Source of the DNA: Opitutaceae bacterium
GTDB taxonomy: Bacteria; Verrucomicrobiota; Verrucomicrobiia; Opitutales; Opitutaceae
Assembly (NCBI GenBank): GCA_016794785.1
Contig: JAEUHC010000009.1
Location: forward strand, 1-64,000
Direction: 5' to 3'
Length of the DNA: 64,000 bases
Part shown: in pieces, positions 49,842 to 58,539 of the stretch
How the letters are laid out: each line of letters opens with the position of its first letter
Numbering within the stretch: position 1 is the first letter of the stretch
Notes under the pieces: generated by a model
What the model was told of the DNA's origin: nothing
Seen by the model: only the letters and a program-made list of their open reading frames with translations
The model's database searches: none
Program-made: the position numbers and the translations under genes

Positions 49842-52328
49842 TCAGTCCTCCGCCGGAATTTTTTTCAGCGGCTGCAGGGTCTGCGACCACGCCCGCAGGT
49901 TGGGCCGCAGGGTGGGGAAGACCGCGCCTGTCTCCGGCTCCGGATCATTGGCGGCGGGCACGACGCCTCGCACGTAGACGCCGACCGCCATCTGGAGTTG
50001 GGCGGCCGCGATCTCGATTTGAAACGCGGTGCGGCCGGCTTTGATCGGCACGATGAACCAAACCCAGTTGTCCGGCGACGGATCCCGGGCGGCGGCAAAC
50101 TGGCCGACGCTGGTCGCCACGATCGGTTTCGCGGGCTGGTTGCCCAGCGTGATTTGGCAGAGAGTGCGGTCGATGTCGCGATCGCCTTCGACGAGGATGC
50201 AGAGTTCGCCTTCCGCAATATCCGGGACGTCCAGCGTGCCGCGCCACGAGTAGCGGAGCGCGGGCTTTTCCCGTTCCAGATCGACTGGGGGCTCGATGCT
50301 GAAAAGAGGAGGCGTGGCTGTGGCCGAGACGACGGGTGTCTCCGCGGTGGCGATGGCCGGCGGGTTCTCGGCGGCCGGGCGGGTCTCAAGAAACACGGTC
50401 TCGTAGGGCGCGAGCTTCAACCTGGGACCGGCGGCACCGGGCTCGATGCGGCCGACTGCGGCCCGCCGCGGATAGATCATGTGCACGTCGAGGGCGGAGG
50501 CGTCGGCCGCGAGGGCCGGCAGGTCGATCGTCTGCTCCTCGATCCAAGGGTTGCGGACGCAGTAGAGATTCTTGGCCGCATTGCGGAACATGTAGCCGTA
50601 GGGCTCGCGGTTTTCCGGCCGGCCGCCGAATTGCCACGCGTTGACGAGGTGCTCCTTGTTTTGCCGGGCCCAGCGCACGAGCGCGGCCAGAAAATCCCAG
50701 TCCTCCGGGCGCGTCAGGTTAGTCTTGAAATACGTCGAGAGAAACCAGCGGCCGCGGCCGATCGCCATCACGGCGGTGTTGGCCAGCACCCCGGGCGTGA
50801 CCATGATGATGTCGAAGGTCTCGAGCGCCTGCGTCGGCATGAGCCAGGATTCCTGGCTGGGCCGGTAGGCGACATCGCGCGCCGTGATCAGCGATTCCAG
50901 CCACTCGGGGCTCGGGCTGCGGCCATAGGGCATGTCGTCCCCGGCCGGGCCAAGGACAAAGGGTGTCTTCATCAGCCACCACGGGCTCGGCGGGTAGCCG
51001 CACACCATCGGCTCCAGCACCATCGTGGGATTCACGGCGCGGAGGGCATCGAGCACGTCGGCCAGTCCGGCGTCGATGGCGTAACGCGATTCGGCCCCGA
51101 CGGGGTGGCCATGGGTCGGCACGTCGCAACGCAGGTTCATGAAGTCGAGAATCACATGGCCCAGGCCGTATTGGCGCGCGTAGGCCACGAGCCGCTCCTT
51201 CACTTCGCGCTGATAACGCGTGCCGAGGGCAAAGCACGGGACCTGGCTCAGTCCGCCGCCGAAGGGCGTCATCTCGTAGCCCTGCGATTGGAGCCACGCG
51301 TTGTTCAGTCCATCCGGATAACCGCTGCCCGGCGACAGCCACAGTCCCATCAGGGTGCCCTTCGCCGCGAGATGGTCGTCGATACCGCGGAGTTCGTTCG
51401 GGAAACGCCCCGTGTCCATCTGCCACAGGCTTTTGGGATGGGACCACCCGAGATCGACGCAGTAGGTGTCGAAGAACATCCCGGTGCGCGCCGCAAACGC
51501 GGCATGCAGCGCGTCGATGTCGGCGAGCACGTTGCGCTCGTTGAGCGGCTGGGGCACGCTCCACCACGTGTCGGTGTGGAGGATGATCTTCTCCGGCTTG
51601 ATGCGCACTGAGTCGAGGTAGTGCAGGAAGGCTTCCCGCAGGCCGGCGTCGCCCGTCAATCCGCTGCCCACGCCGGGTTGTTTCCACCCCACGATCACTG
51701 CGGCGACGAATTGCCAGTCGCCTTCCAAGGCGAGGCGCGGGCGCTGCCACAGCCGCACCCGTTCGGCGGCATCCGCGGGCACGGAACATTCCCCGGACAC
51801 ATGCTCGATGCCGGCAAACAACGCCTGACCGAAGGCGGGAAACGAGGCCGGAGCCACGCCTGTTTCCCGGAACCATTCGCCTTCGATTCCCACGTCGAGG
51901 AGTCCGATGCGCGCCAGCACGCGCTTCGCGTCCGGACTTCTGGCCCAGGTCTCGATGCGCAGGACATTCGTTGCCGGACCGAAGGAAAACACGCGCCGCA
52001 CCTGCAGGCCGGTGTCCGCGTTTTCCTGCTCGAACATCACGCGGTCCGCCTGCTGTTCCACGAGGGTCCAATCCTGATTGAGAATCCCCGCCTTGTCGGC
52101 GGTCGCGATCTCGAGGGCCACCTCGGTCAGCGCCCAGCCTTCTTCGGACGAACGCGGCGTAATCAGCGCGGTCCAGCGCCAGCCGTTTTCGCTCGGCGCG
52201 AATCGCGCCGCGGCACCGGTGGAGTTGGCGATGACAAAGGGATCGGTTTGCGCCGGCAGGGGGCCGACGCCCAGCAACAGCATCATGGCGATGGCGAGAA
52301 AAGGATGCAGGCGAGAGGTCGGGTGCAC
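49842..52328 (-). CDS. Secreted glycoside hydrolase, GH36/alpha-galactosidase-like
   Basis: An 828-residue protein with an N-terminal export signal (MHPTSRLHPFLAIAMMLLLGVGPLPAQ). An N-terminal beta-sandwich of about 240 residues precedes a TIM barrel in the GH36/clan-D style: TWWSVPQPLNERNVL, FFDTYCVDLGWSHPKSLWQMD (near residue 290), MGLWLSPGSGYPDG, and HVILDFMNLRCD (near 395), where the nucleophile Asp would lie. The C-terminal part has further beta-rich segments. Substrate is uncertain; similar proteins are annotated as alpha-galactosidase-like. Downstream, it converges with the repeat region near 49.7 kb. Confidence 0.7.
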   Translation of the reverse strand: MHPTSRLHPFLAIAMMLLLGVGPLPAQTDPFVIANSTGAAARFAPSENGWRWTALITPRSSEEGWALTEVALEIATADKAGILNQDWTLVEQQADRVMFEQENADTGLQVRRVFSFGPATNVLRIETWARSPDAKRVLARIGLLDVGIEGEWFRETGVAPASFPAFGQALFAGIEHVSGECSVPADAAERVRLWQRPRLALEGDWQFVAAVIVGWKQPGVGSGLTGDAGLREAFLHYLDSVRIKPEKIILHTDTWWSVPQPLNERNVLADIDALHAAFAARTGMFFDTYCVDLGWSHPKSLWQMDTGRFPNELRGIDDHLAAKGTLMGLWLSPGSGYPDGLNNAWLQSQGYEMTPFGGGLSQVPCFALGTRYQREVKERLVAYARQYGLGHVILDFMNLRCDVPTHGHPVGAESRYAIDAGLADVLDALRAVNPTMVLEPMVCGYPPSPWWLMKTPFVLGPAGDDMPYGRSPSPEWLESLITARDVAYRPSQESWLMPTQALETFDIIMVTPGVLANTAVMAIGRGRWFLSTYFKTNLTRPEDWDFLAALVRWARQNKEHLVNAWQFGGRPENREPYGYMFRNAAKNLYCVRNPWIEEQTIDLPALAADASALDVHMIYPRRAAVGRIEPGAAGPRLKLAPYETVFLETRPAAENPPAIATAETPVVSATATPPLFSIEPPVDLEREKPALRYSWRGTLDVPDIAEGELCILVEGDRDIDRTLCQITLGNQPAKPIVATSVGQFAAARDPSPDNWVWFIVPIKAGRTAFQIEIAAAQLQMAVGVYVRGVVPAANDPEPETGAVFPTLRPNLRAWSQTLQPLKKIPAED

Positions 52329-52488
52329 GGTCGGGAATGGACGCCCCTTGGGCGGGTTTGTTGCCGGGACCGGGCGCGCGCCCGGGGGAGGCGATGGAAG
52401 CCGCGGCCGGCATAGCGGTTGCGGCGTTTTCCGCCTGCCGGGGTGGCGGACTTGCGAAACCCGCCGTCGTTCCTACGGTGCGTGTGCA

Positions 52489-52878
52489 ATGAAAAAACTC
52501 ATCTCTCTCTTCGTTTCCCTGTGTGTCGCCGCATCCGCCTTCGCCGCCTCCGGCAAGGTGCCCGACATCGCCCACGCCGATCTTCAGAAGGCGATCGCGG
52601 CCAAGGCCGTGACCGTGCTCGACGTCAACGGCACCGACTCCTTCAAGGAAGGCCGCATCCCCGGCGCGATCGATTTTGTCGCCAACGAGGCGAAGCTCGC
52701 CGCGCTGCTGCCGAAGGACAAAAACGCGCTCATCGTCGCCTACTGCGGCAACCAGTATTGTAACGCCTACCAGTCGGCCGCCAGCGCCGCGCTCGCGCTC
52801 GGCTACAAGAACGTGAAGCACTACTCCCCCGGCATCGACGGCTGGAAAAAGTCCGGCGCCAAGGTTGAGAAGAGCTGA
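52489..52878 (+). CDS. Secreted rhodanese-like protein
   Basis: A 129-residue protein with signal peptide MKKLISLFVSLCVAASAFAA. A single rhodanese domain follows, with VTVLDVNGTDSFKEGRIPGAID and the active-site loop VAYCGNQYCNAY (Cys near residue 84). Substrate is unknown; periplasmic rhodaneses handle sulfur or act as redox partners. A strong terminator lies 32 bases after the stop, so it is a single-gene unit. Confidence 0.85.
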   Translation: MKKLISLFVSLCVAASAFAASGKVPDIAHADLQKAIAAKAVTVLDVNGTDSFKEGRIPGAIDFVANEAKLAALLPKDKNALIVAYCGNQYCNAYQSAASAALALGYKNVKHYSPGIDGWKKSGAKVEKS

Positions 52879-52910
52879 GCGGATGAAATATCTTCCGTTT
52901 CCCCTCCGAA

Positions 52911-52937
52911 GCCCGGGCCGCGCGCCCGGGCTTTTTT
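52911..52937 (+). terminator. Rho-independent terminator of the rhodanese gene
   Basis: A perfect 8-pair stem GCCCGGGC / GCCCGGGC with CGCGC loop and six T. Confidence 0.95.
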
Positions 52938-52960
52938 GCGCGCGCCCGGAAGGCGCTTAC

Positions 52961-53024
52961 TTGGAGACGCGGCGCCCTCGCCGCGTTCCGTGCCTCATCC
53001 GCGGCGAGGGCGCCGCGGCTCCAA
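52961..53024. repeat. 64-base near-perfect inverted repeat
   Basis: Two 25-base arms (52961-52985 and 53000-53024) match at 24 of 25 positions as an inverted repeat, separated by 14 bases. Both begin or end with TTGGAG / CTCCAA. It lies 24 bases beyond the terminator, and no T-tract follows. A dispersed REP/MITE element is more likely than a second terminator. Confidence 0.75.
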
Positions 53025-53078
53025 TCCGCAAAGCACTTTGCGCTCGCGGCGATCCCGCGCGCCGCCACGTTCGCGCCC

Positions 53079-54092
53079 GTGCTCATCACCTGCCAGGCCG
53101 GCTTCGAAACGCTGCTCGCGCGCGAGTTGACGGAGCTGCATGCCGCCGAGGTCGCAGAGCAGGGCCCGGGCTGGGTCCGTCCCTCAACTCTCAACCCTCA
53201 ACTCTCAACTCAGCTCGCCTTCGCCCATCTCACGCTGCTGGCCCCGGTCGAGATCCGCGGCGACTCGGTCAACGCCCTCGCCTCGCGCGTCGCGGAGTTT
53301 TTCCTCGGCGCGATCCGCGGCGAGCGGATCGAGGCGGCGTGGCCGAGCGTGTGGCTCGGCCCGGCGGAGCTGGTCGGCCTTGGCCGGCGCATGGGCGGGG
53401 TCGAGGCGGCGTTTGGCGAGCTGCTGAAAAAGAAACTCTCGCGCGTGGCGAAGCTCGCGACGCCCGACTTGCCCCGTGGCACGAGTGCGGCGCCGGTGCG
53501 CGGGCTCTTCGTGTTCTTTGCGGATTTTGGGCGCATGTTCGTCGCGCGCGAGGCGTGGGTGCATGGCCAGCGCCGCATGGCCGACGATGATCTCGCTCCG
53601 TCGCGCAGTTATCTGAAGGTCGAGGAGGCCTACGTCGTCCTCGGCCGCGAGCCGCAGCCCGGCGAGACCGTGTGCGACCTCGGCGCCGCGCCCGGTGGCT
53701 GGAGCTACAGCGCGGCCAAGCGAGGCGCGCGCGTCCTCGCGATCGACAACGGCCCGCTCAAGGGCGGCGCCCTTGACCACCCCGCGATCGAGCACCGGTG
53801 CGAGGATGCGTTTCGTTTCTCGCCCCGCGAAGGCGAGGTCTTCGACTGGCTGTTCTGCGACCTCGTCGAGGATCCGCACCACGTGGCGCAGCACATCGTG
53901 GCGCCCTGGCTGGCGCGCCGCTGGTGCCGGCGCTTCGTGATCAACCTGAAGTTCGGCCGCGTCGATCCCGTGGCGTTTTTGCGCGAGCTGCGCGCGACGG
54001 GCTCGGCGCTCGCCTCGCACGCACCCGGCGCACGCATCGTCCATCTCTATCACGACCGGGAGGAGTTCACGGTAGTGGGTGAGTTGGGTTGA
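53079..54092 (+). CDS. RlmM-like 23S rRNA 2'-O-ribose methyltransferase
   Basis: A 337-residue protein with a GTG start (MLITCQAGFETLLARELTEL). An N-terminal THUMP-like region is followed by an RrmJ/FtsJ-type methyltransferase domain: SAM motif I DLGAAPGGWSYSA (near residue 198), catalytic Lys in YLKVEEAYVV, D in FDWLFCDLVED and the final K in INLKFGRVD. RlmM methylates C2498 of 23S rRNA. A short in-frame insertion at residues about 36-45 comes from four copies of a 7-base repeat. The C-terminus ends with HDREEFTVVGE. Confidence 0.8.
   Translation: MLITCQAGFETLLARELTELHAAEVAEQGPGWVRPSTLNPQLSTQLAFAHLTLLAPVEIRGDSVNALASRVAEFFLGAIRGERIEAAWPSVWLGPAELVGLGRRMGGVEAAFGELLKKKLSRVAKLATPDLPRGTSAAPVRGLFVFFADFGRMFVAREAWVHGQRRMADDDLAPSRSYLKVEEAYVVLGREPQPGETVCDLGAAPGGWSYSAAKRGARVLAIDNGPLKGGALDHPAIEHRCEDAFRFSPREGEVFDWLFCDLVEDPHHVAQHIVAPWLARRWCRRFVINLKFGRVDPVAFLRELRATGSALASHAPGARIVHLYHDREEFTVVGELG
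53185..53212. repeat. Heptamer repeat inside the rlmM-like gene
   Basis: Four consecutive 7-base units (CAACTCT, CAACCCT, CAACTCT, CAACTCA) in the coding sequence. The first pair plus one base is repeated exactly as a 14-mer (53182-53195 and 53196-53209). They encode a stretch (PSTLNPQLSTQL) unlike the rest of the protein. Confidence 0.7.
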
Positions 54093-54157
54093 GGTCCGCG
54101 GTGCTGTGTGTTGTTCGATAGTGTGTCTCCACTGCGAACCGCCCGCCGGCTGATTTT

Positions 54158-55570
54158 ATGAAGTGCAATCCTGCAAAACCCCCGCTGCTCCGTCTCGTGC
54201 TGGGTCTCCTGGCCGCCGTTTTCTTCTGCGCGCCGTCGCTGGCCGCCGCCCCGGCCCTGCCGCGCAACATCGTCCTGATCATGGCCGACGACATCGGCAT
54301 CGAGGCCTTTGGCAGCTACGGCGGCACCGATTACCGGACCCCGCAGCTCGATCGGCTCGCGGCCGGCGGCCTGCGGTTCACGCACGCCTACGCCCAGCCG
54401 CTCTGCACGCCGACGCGGCTCGAGCTGATGACCGGCCGCGACAATCATCGGAACTGGCGCTTCTTTGGCATCCTCCCGCCCGAGGAAAAAACCTTCGGCC
54501 ACCTGATGCGCGGCTTCGGCTACCGGACCTGCATCGCGGGCAAGTGGCAGCTGCAGTCCTACGATCCGCCCGACTTCCCCAACGCCGCCCGCCGGCGTGG
54601 CACCGGCATGCACCCGAAGGACGCCGGCTTCGAGGAATACTCCCTGCACCACGCGCTCGCGACCGAGGACAAGGGCTCGCGCTACGCCAACCCGACATTT
54701 CTGCGTAACGGCACGCTCCACAAGGCGGTGGAGGGAAAATACGGCGAGGACCTCTCCGTGGAGTTCATCGCGGATTTCATGCGGCGGCATCGCGACGAAA
54801 AAATGTTCATCTACTACCCTATGGCCCTGCCGCACTGGCCGGTGATGCCGACCCCGCTCTCGGAGGTCTGGCACGCCGATCCGAAGCGCCGGCTGGAGGA
54901 GGACCAAAAATACTTCCCCGACATGGTCGCCTACATGGATGTGGTGGTCGGGCGGCTCGTCGGCGAAATCGAGAAACTCGGCCTGCGCGACGACACACTG
55001 GTGCTTTTCTATTCCGACAACGGCACCGACCAGCGCGTGACCTCGAGGATGAATGGGCAGATGATCCGCGGCGGCAAAGGCACGCCGCTGCAGACCGGCA
55101 TCCGCGTCCCGCTCATCGCGAGCTGGCCGGGCCGCATCAAACCCGGGATCAACGCCGACTTGATCGACCCCTCCGATTTTCTGCCGACGCTCGCCGAGCT
55201 GGCCGGCCGCAAGTTCCCGGGCGACTGGCAAATCGACGGCGTGAGCTTTGCCCCGCAGCTGCTGGGGACCAAGGCGACGCCGCGCGAGGCGGCCTTCTTC
55301 TGGTATGATCCGCGGCCGGGCTGGGATAAGGACAAATTCACGCGCTCAATCTTCGCGCTCGATCACGGCTTCAAACTTTTCTCCGACGGCCGGATGTTTG
55401 ACATCGCGGGCACGGGGATGCGCGAAGTGGCGCTGGACCTCGCCACCTTGCCGCCGAAGGCGGCTGCGGCCCGGATCAAACTCCAGGCGATGATCGAGCG
55501 CATGATGCGCCCGCCGTTGTCCCCGGCCGCGCTCATCGAGGTCAATGCCTTTGGCGAGCCGCTGCGGTAG
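54158..55570 (+). CDS. Secreted sulfatase (S1 family)
   Basis: A 470-residue protein with an export signal (about the first 30 residues). The formylglycine site CTPTRLELMTGR is intact (Cys near residue 88), with the metal pair in MADDIGIEAF and FYSDNGTD later. The AGKWQLQSYDPP region and a C-terminal subdomain complete the S1 fold. Substrate is unknown. It differs from the sulfatase at 17.6 kb in most of its length and is not a recent copy. 65 bases lie between the upstream stop and its start. Confidence 0.9.
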   Translation: MKCNPAKPPLLRLVLGLLAAVFFCAPSLAAAPALPRNIVLIMADDIGIEAFGSYGGTDYRTPQLDRLAAGGLRFTHAYAQPLCTPTRLELMTGRDNHRNWRFFGILPPEEKTFGHLMRGFGYRTCIAGKWQLQSYDPPDFPNAARRRGTGMHPKDAGFEEYSLHHALATEDKGSRYANPTFLRNGTLHKAVEGKYGEDLSVEFIADFMRRHRDEKMFIYYPMALPHWPVMPTPLSEVWHADPKRRLEEDQKYFPDMVAYMDVVVGRLVGEIEKLGLRDDTLVLFYSDNGTDQRVTSRMNGQMIRGGKGTPLQTGIRVPLIASWPGRIKPGINADLIDPSDFLPTLAELAGRKFPGDWQIDGVSFAPQLLGTKATPREAAFFWYDPRPGWDKDKFTRSIFALDHGFKLFSDGRMFDIAGTGMREVALDLATLPPKAAAARIKLQAMIERMMRPPLSPAALIEVNAFGEPLR

Positions 55571-55641
55571 GGCGCGAGTGGGCGCGAAAGGCCCAGCGGA
55601 TTTGTTTGGTTTTCCCGCGCCGCGGCGGTCAGCCTGCCGGC

Positions 55642-56580
55642 ATGGCTCAGTTTTCCCAACGTGATTCAGGGTATCGTCCGCGCCCGCGGCCGGGGTTTGC
55701 GCGCGACGAATTTGTCGCTCCTGCCAGTGCGTCGCGCGCGCGTGGCGAGACGCCGGCCCCGCGGCGCGCCGTGGTGTCCGCGGCACCCGATGGCCTGGCG
55801 GATTCCACGCGGACGCGGCCGGCCTTTGACGAGCTGAAGCTCTGCGGTCTCGCCGCCGTGCGGGCCCGCTTCGCGCGCGATCCGCAGTCGATCCTGCGCC
55901 TGTTCTTCGACGAGCCGACCGGGCAGCGTGTCGGCGCCATCTGCAAGGCCCTCGCGCAGGCCAAGCGCATCTACCGTCAGGTCGAGCCCGCCGAGCTCGA
56001 GAAAATTGCCGGCTCGATCCATCACGGCGGCATCGTGGCCGTGGTGCGCGCGCCGGTGTTGCAGCGGGTCACGGCCGCGGAGATCACCGCCTGGGCCTCC
56101 GCCGGCGCACCGGTGCTCCTGCTCGATCGCATCGGCAACGCGCACAACCTAGGCGCCATCGCGCGCACGACGGCGTTTTTTGGCGTGCCGCGCATCGTGA
56201 TTCCCGACACGGCGACCGCGGCGCGCCCGAGCGACTCCGCCCACCGCGTGGCCGAGGGCGGCTTCGAGCAGGTGGAGGTGTGGCTGGCTCAGGATCTGAC
56301 TGCGCTCGTGCGCGAGTTGGCGGCGGCGGGTTATGAGGTCATCGGCACCGCGACCCGCGGCGCGACGTCGCTGCGCACACGGCCCAAGCGCGATCCCGAG
56401 GCCCCGCGCAAGCCCGTCGCCATCGTGCTGGGCAACGAGGAGCAGGGCCTCGCGCCCGACCTCGCGGCGGCGTGCTCGCGGCTGGTGACGATCCCCGGCA
56501 CGGGGAAGATTGAATCGCTCAACGTGTCCGTCGCGGCCGGTGTGCTCCTGTGGGAACTCGTGATGCGGCGGGGTCAGTAG
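55642..56580 (+). CDS. SpoU/TrmH-family RNA 2'-O-methyltransferase
   Basis: A 312-residue protein starting at ATG 55642 (MAQFSQRDSGY). The first 60 residues are a basic, low-complexity leader (RPRPRPGFARDEF), then a substrate-binding domain and the SPOUT knot with motif 1 GNAHNLGAIARTTAFFGV (near residue 170), motif 2 VLGNEEQGLAPDL and motif 3 IPGTGKIESLNVSVAAGVLLWE. RlmB- and TrmH-type enzymes methylate rRNA or tRNA; the precise target is unclear. It overlaps the opposite gene by 7 bases at the stop codons. Confidence 0.85.
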   Translation: MAQFSQRDSGYRPRPRPGFARDEFVAPASASRARGETPAPRRAVVSAAPDGLADSTRTRPAFDELKLCGLAAVRARFARDPQSILRLFFDEPTGQRVGAICKALAQAKRIYRQVEPAELEKIAGSIHHGGIVAVVRAPVLQRVTAAEITAWASAGAPVLLLDRIGNAHNLGAIARTTAFFGVPRIVIPDTATAARPSDSAHRVAEGGFEQVEVWLAQDLTALVRELAAAGYEVIGTATRGATSLRTRPKRDPEAPRKPVAIVLGNEEQGLAPDLAAACSRLVTIPGTGKIESLNVSVAAGVLLWELVMRRGQ

Positions 56581-56945
56581 TCGTCCACGACAAACCACAT
56601 CACCCACGTGAACCCGAGGGTGAACATCACGAGGCCGGCGAGCGCGTAGAGCTTCAACGAAGAGCCGGCGTTCGGCGCGATCAGGACGCCGGCGAAGAAC
56701 AGATCGAGGGGGATGAGCACGAGCCAGTAGTCGCGCTTGCGGCGCGAGCGGCGCGGGGCGGGTGGCGGGGCTTCCTCCAAGCCAGCGGCCCGGCGGCGTT
56801 CGTGATTGGCCCGCAGCAGTGCATGCACGTCCACGGGCGGAGATTCCTCGCCGGGCAGGACCTCACCCGGACGATCGTTCACGCGCTCAAATTCGCGAGG
56901 CTTGAGCCCGTAGTGCTTGCGCGGAGGATCGGAGTCGTCGGCCAT
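56574..56945 (-). CDS. Small membrane protein, unknown function
   Basis: A 123-residue protein from ATG 56945 (MADDSDPPRKHYGLKPREFE). The first 70 residues are charged and soluble, ending in a basic stretch (PRRSRRKRD); two membrane spans follow (YWLVLIPLDLFFAGVLIA and LYALAGLVMFTLGFTWVMWFV). No family recognised. It converges tail to tail with the SpoU gene. Confidence 0.65.
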   Translation of the reverse strand: MADDSDPPRKHYGLKPREFERVNDRPGEVLPGEESPPVDVHALLRANHERRRAAGLEEAPPPAPRRSRRKRDYWLVLIPLDLFFAGVLIAPNAGSSLKLYALAGLVMFTLGFTWVMWFVVDDY

Positions 56946-57046
56946 GGCGTGGCTGAGGACTAGCGGCGCGGGCGGGGGCGTAAAGCCCCGACGCGGTCCG
57001 CGGGTTTTCGCTTCTAACTGCCGGACCGGCGCGGCAGAGTCGGCGC

Positions 57047-58432
57047 ATGGCCTCCGCTGCCACGATGACCGCTTCCGTTCCGCACCCCGCGTTTGACTGG
57101 CCGTTGTGCCACGAAGCCGAGCGTGCGGTGGGTGGTGTGATCCAGGAGTTTTTGGGAAAGCATCCGTGGGCTGCGGGCTTGGCGGCACGGATGCGCGACG
57201 AGGCGGGCAACGATTTCTTCGAGTGGGTCGATCATGTCGTAGTGACGCCCGCGCAAGCCGGGGCGCTGCGCGCTGCAGGCTATGCGGAGGAATCCGCCGA
57301 GGCTCCGGCGGGCACCACCGTGCTCTGGCATCCGCGGGCGATGCTGCCGCGCGTGCTCGTGCGCGCGGGGGCGACGCCGGAGCTGGCGTTGCGCGTCGAG
57401 TCGGTCGCGGATTTTTTGGCGGCGCACAATCTCGACGCCGCGATCGAGGGCGCGTGGGGTGCGCGATTGCGGCGGTCGCCCGTGCGCGAGGAAAACGGCG
57501 CGCGTCTCACGGTGGTGGAGCGGCTCGGGCACCGCGGCTTCGTCGTGCGCGAGCCGACGGCGGAGTTTGTGCGCGCGGCGTTGCAGACGCGCGAGCTGTG
57601 GCGCACGCGCAAGCGCGACTTCGCCGACGATGCCGACGGGGTGCGGCACGCATTCGCGCGCCTCGACGCCGTGCTCGCCCTCGTGGACCGTGATGCGGCG
57701 TGCGAGCTGTTCTTTGCCGAGGAGCGCGCCTTTTGGGAGGCGCGCAACCGGGCGGGTCAGATTCAAAAGCGGCGTCAGGATCGGCTCGGCCTCGGCTGGG
57801 GCAACCACGACCACCACACCTTCCGCAGCTCGCGCGAGCGCTTTGCGGACCTGATGGCGTTTCTGGCAAAGCTGGGTTTTCACAAGCGCGAGCGCTACTA
57901 CGCCGGGGCCGAGGCGGGGTGGGGCGCGCAGATTCTCGAGCAGTCGGTGGCGGGCATCGTGGTGTTTGCCGATGTGGACCTGATGCCGGAGGAGACGCAG
58001 ATCGATTTTTCGTCGCAACGGCTGTCGGCCGCGCCGGCGCTGCGCACGGTGGGCCTGTGGTGCGGGTTGCACGGCGACAGCTTTCTTCAAGCCGGGATGC
58101 ACCACCTGGAGGCCCGGTTCGATTTCGCCCGGCTGCGCGACCAGCTCGCGGCGGAGGGCGTGAACACCATGAAGCCGTTTTCCGATTTCGATTTTTTGCG
58201 CCAGGCCTTCACGGAAGGGGAGCGCTGGCGCGTGCGCCCGGCGCGCGTGCAGGCACTGCTGAGCCAAAAGCTGATCACGGCCGAGCAAGCCGATGGCTTC
58301 CTCCGCGATGGCGCGATTGGCAGCCATTTGGAAAATCTCCAGCGCAAGGGCGGCTTCAAGGGTTTCAACCAGAAGTCCGTGAGCGTGATCATCGCCGCCA
58401 CCGACCCGCGCAAGATGCAGGCGGGGCACTGA
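57047..58432 (+). CDS. DUF1338-family protein, likely 2-oxoadipate dioxygenase (HglS-like)
   Basis: A 461-residue protein. It carries two vicinal-oxygen-chelate-like halves with candidate metal ligands: His 63 (WVDHVVVTP), the His cluster 254-257 in GNHDHHTFRSSR, and the Glu/Gln-rich ILEQSVAGIVVFADVD. HglS/YdcJ converts 2-oxoadipate to D-2-hydroxyglutarate in lysine breakdown. The neighbouring saccharopine dehydrogenase and antiquitin-type aldehyde dehydrogenase genes support that role. The family call is from sequence and context; activity is not shown. Confidence 0.7.
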   Translation: MASAATMTASVPHPAFDWPLCHEAERAVGGVIQEFLGKHPWAAGLAARMRDEAGNDFFEWVDHVVVTPAQAGALRAAGYAEESAEAPAGTTVLWHPRAMLPRVLVRAGATPELALRVESVADFLAAHNLDAAIEGAWGARLRRSPVREENGARLTVVERLGHRGFVVREPTAEFVRAALQTRELWRTRKRDFADDADGVRHAFARLDAVLALVDRDAACELFFAEERAFWEARNRAGQIQKRRQDRLGLGWGNHDHHTFRSSRERFADLMAFLAKLGFHKRERYYAGAEAGWGAQILEQSVAGIVVFADVDLMPEETQIDFSSQRLSAAPALRTVGLWCGLHGDSFLQAGMHHLEARFDFARLRDQLAAEGVNTMKPFSDFDFLRQAFTEGERWRVRPARVQALLSQKLITAEQADGFLRDGAIGSHLENLQRKGGFKGFNQKSVSVIIAATDPRKMQAGH

Positions 58433-58440
58433 TCAAAAAG

Positions 58441-58527
58441 AGCAGGAAGCCAGGAAGCCAAGAAACAGAATCTCTCTCGGCAGCACCAAACCCACGGATT
58501 GATTCCTGGATTCGTGGTTTCCTGCTT
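58441..58527. repeat. Imperfect inverted repeat between two lysine-pathway genes
   Basis: The left part AGCAGGAAGCCAGGAAGCC (from 58441) and the right part ending GTGGTTTCCTGCTT (to 58527) are imperfect inverted copies separated by about 35 bases (…CAGCACCAAACCCACGG…). The left part also repeats GGAAGCCA in tandem. This fills most of the gap between the two genes; possibly a dispersed repeat unit. Confidence 0.5.
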
Positions 58528-58539
58528 AAAAAACTCACC

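Noticed and set aside
49629..51611. Long plus-strand open frame over the glycoside hydrolase
   Set aside because: Opposite to a protein with signal peptide and barrel motifs; no ribosome site, no family.
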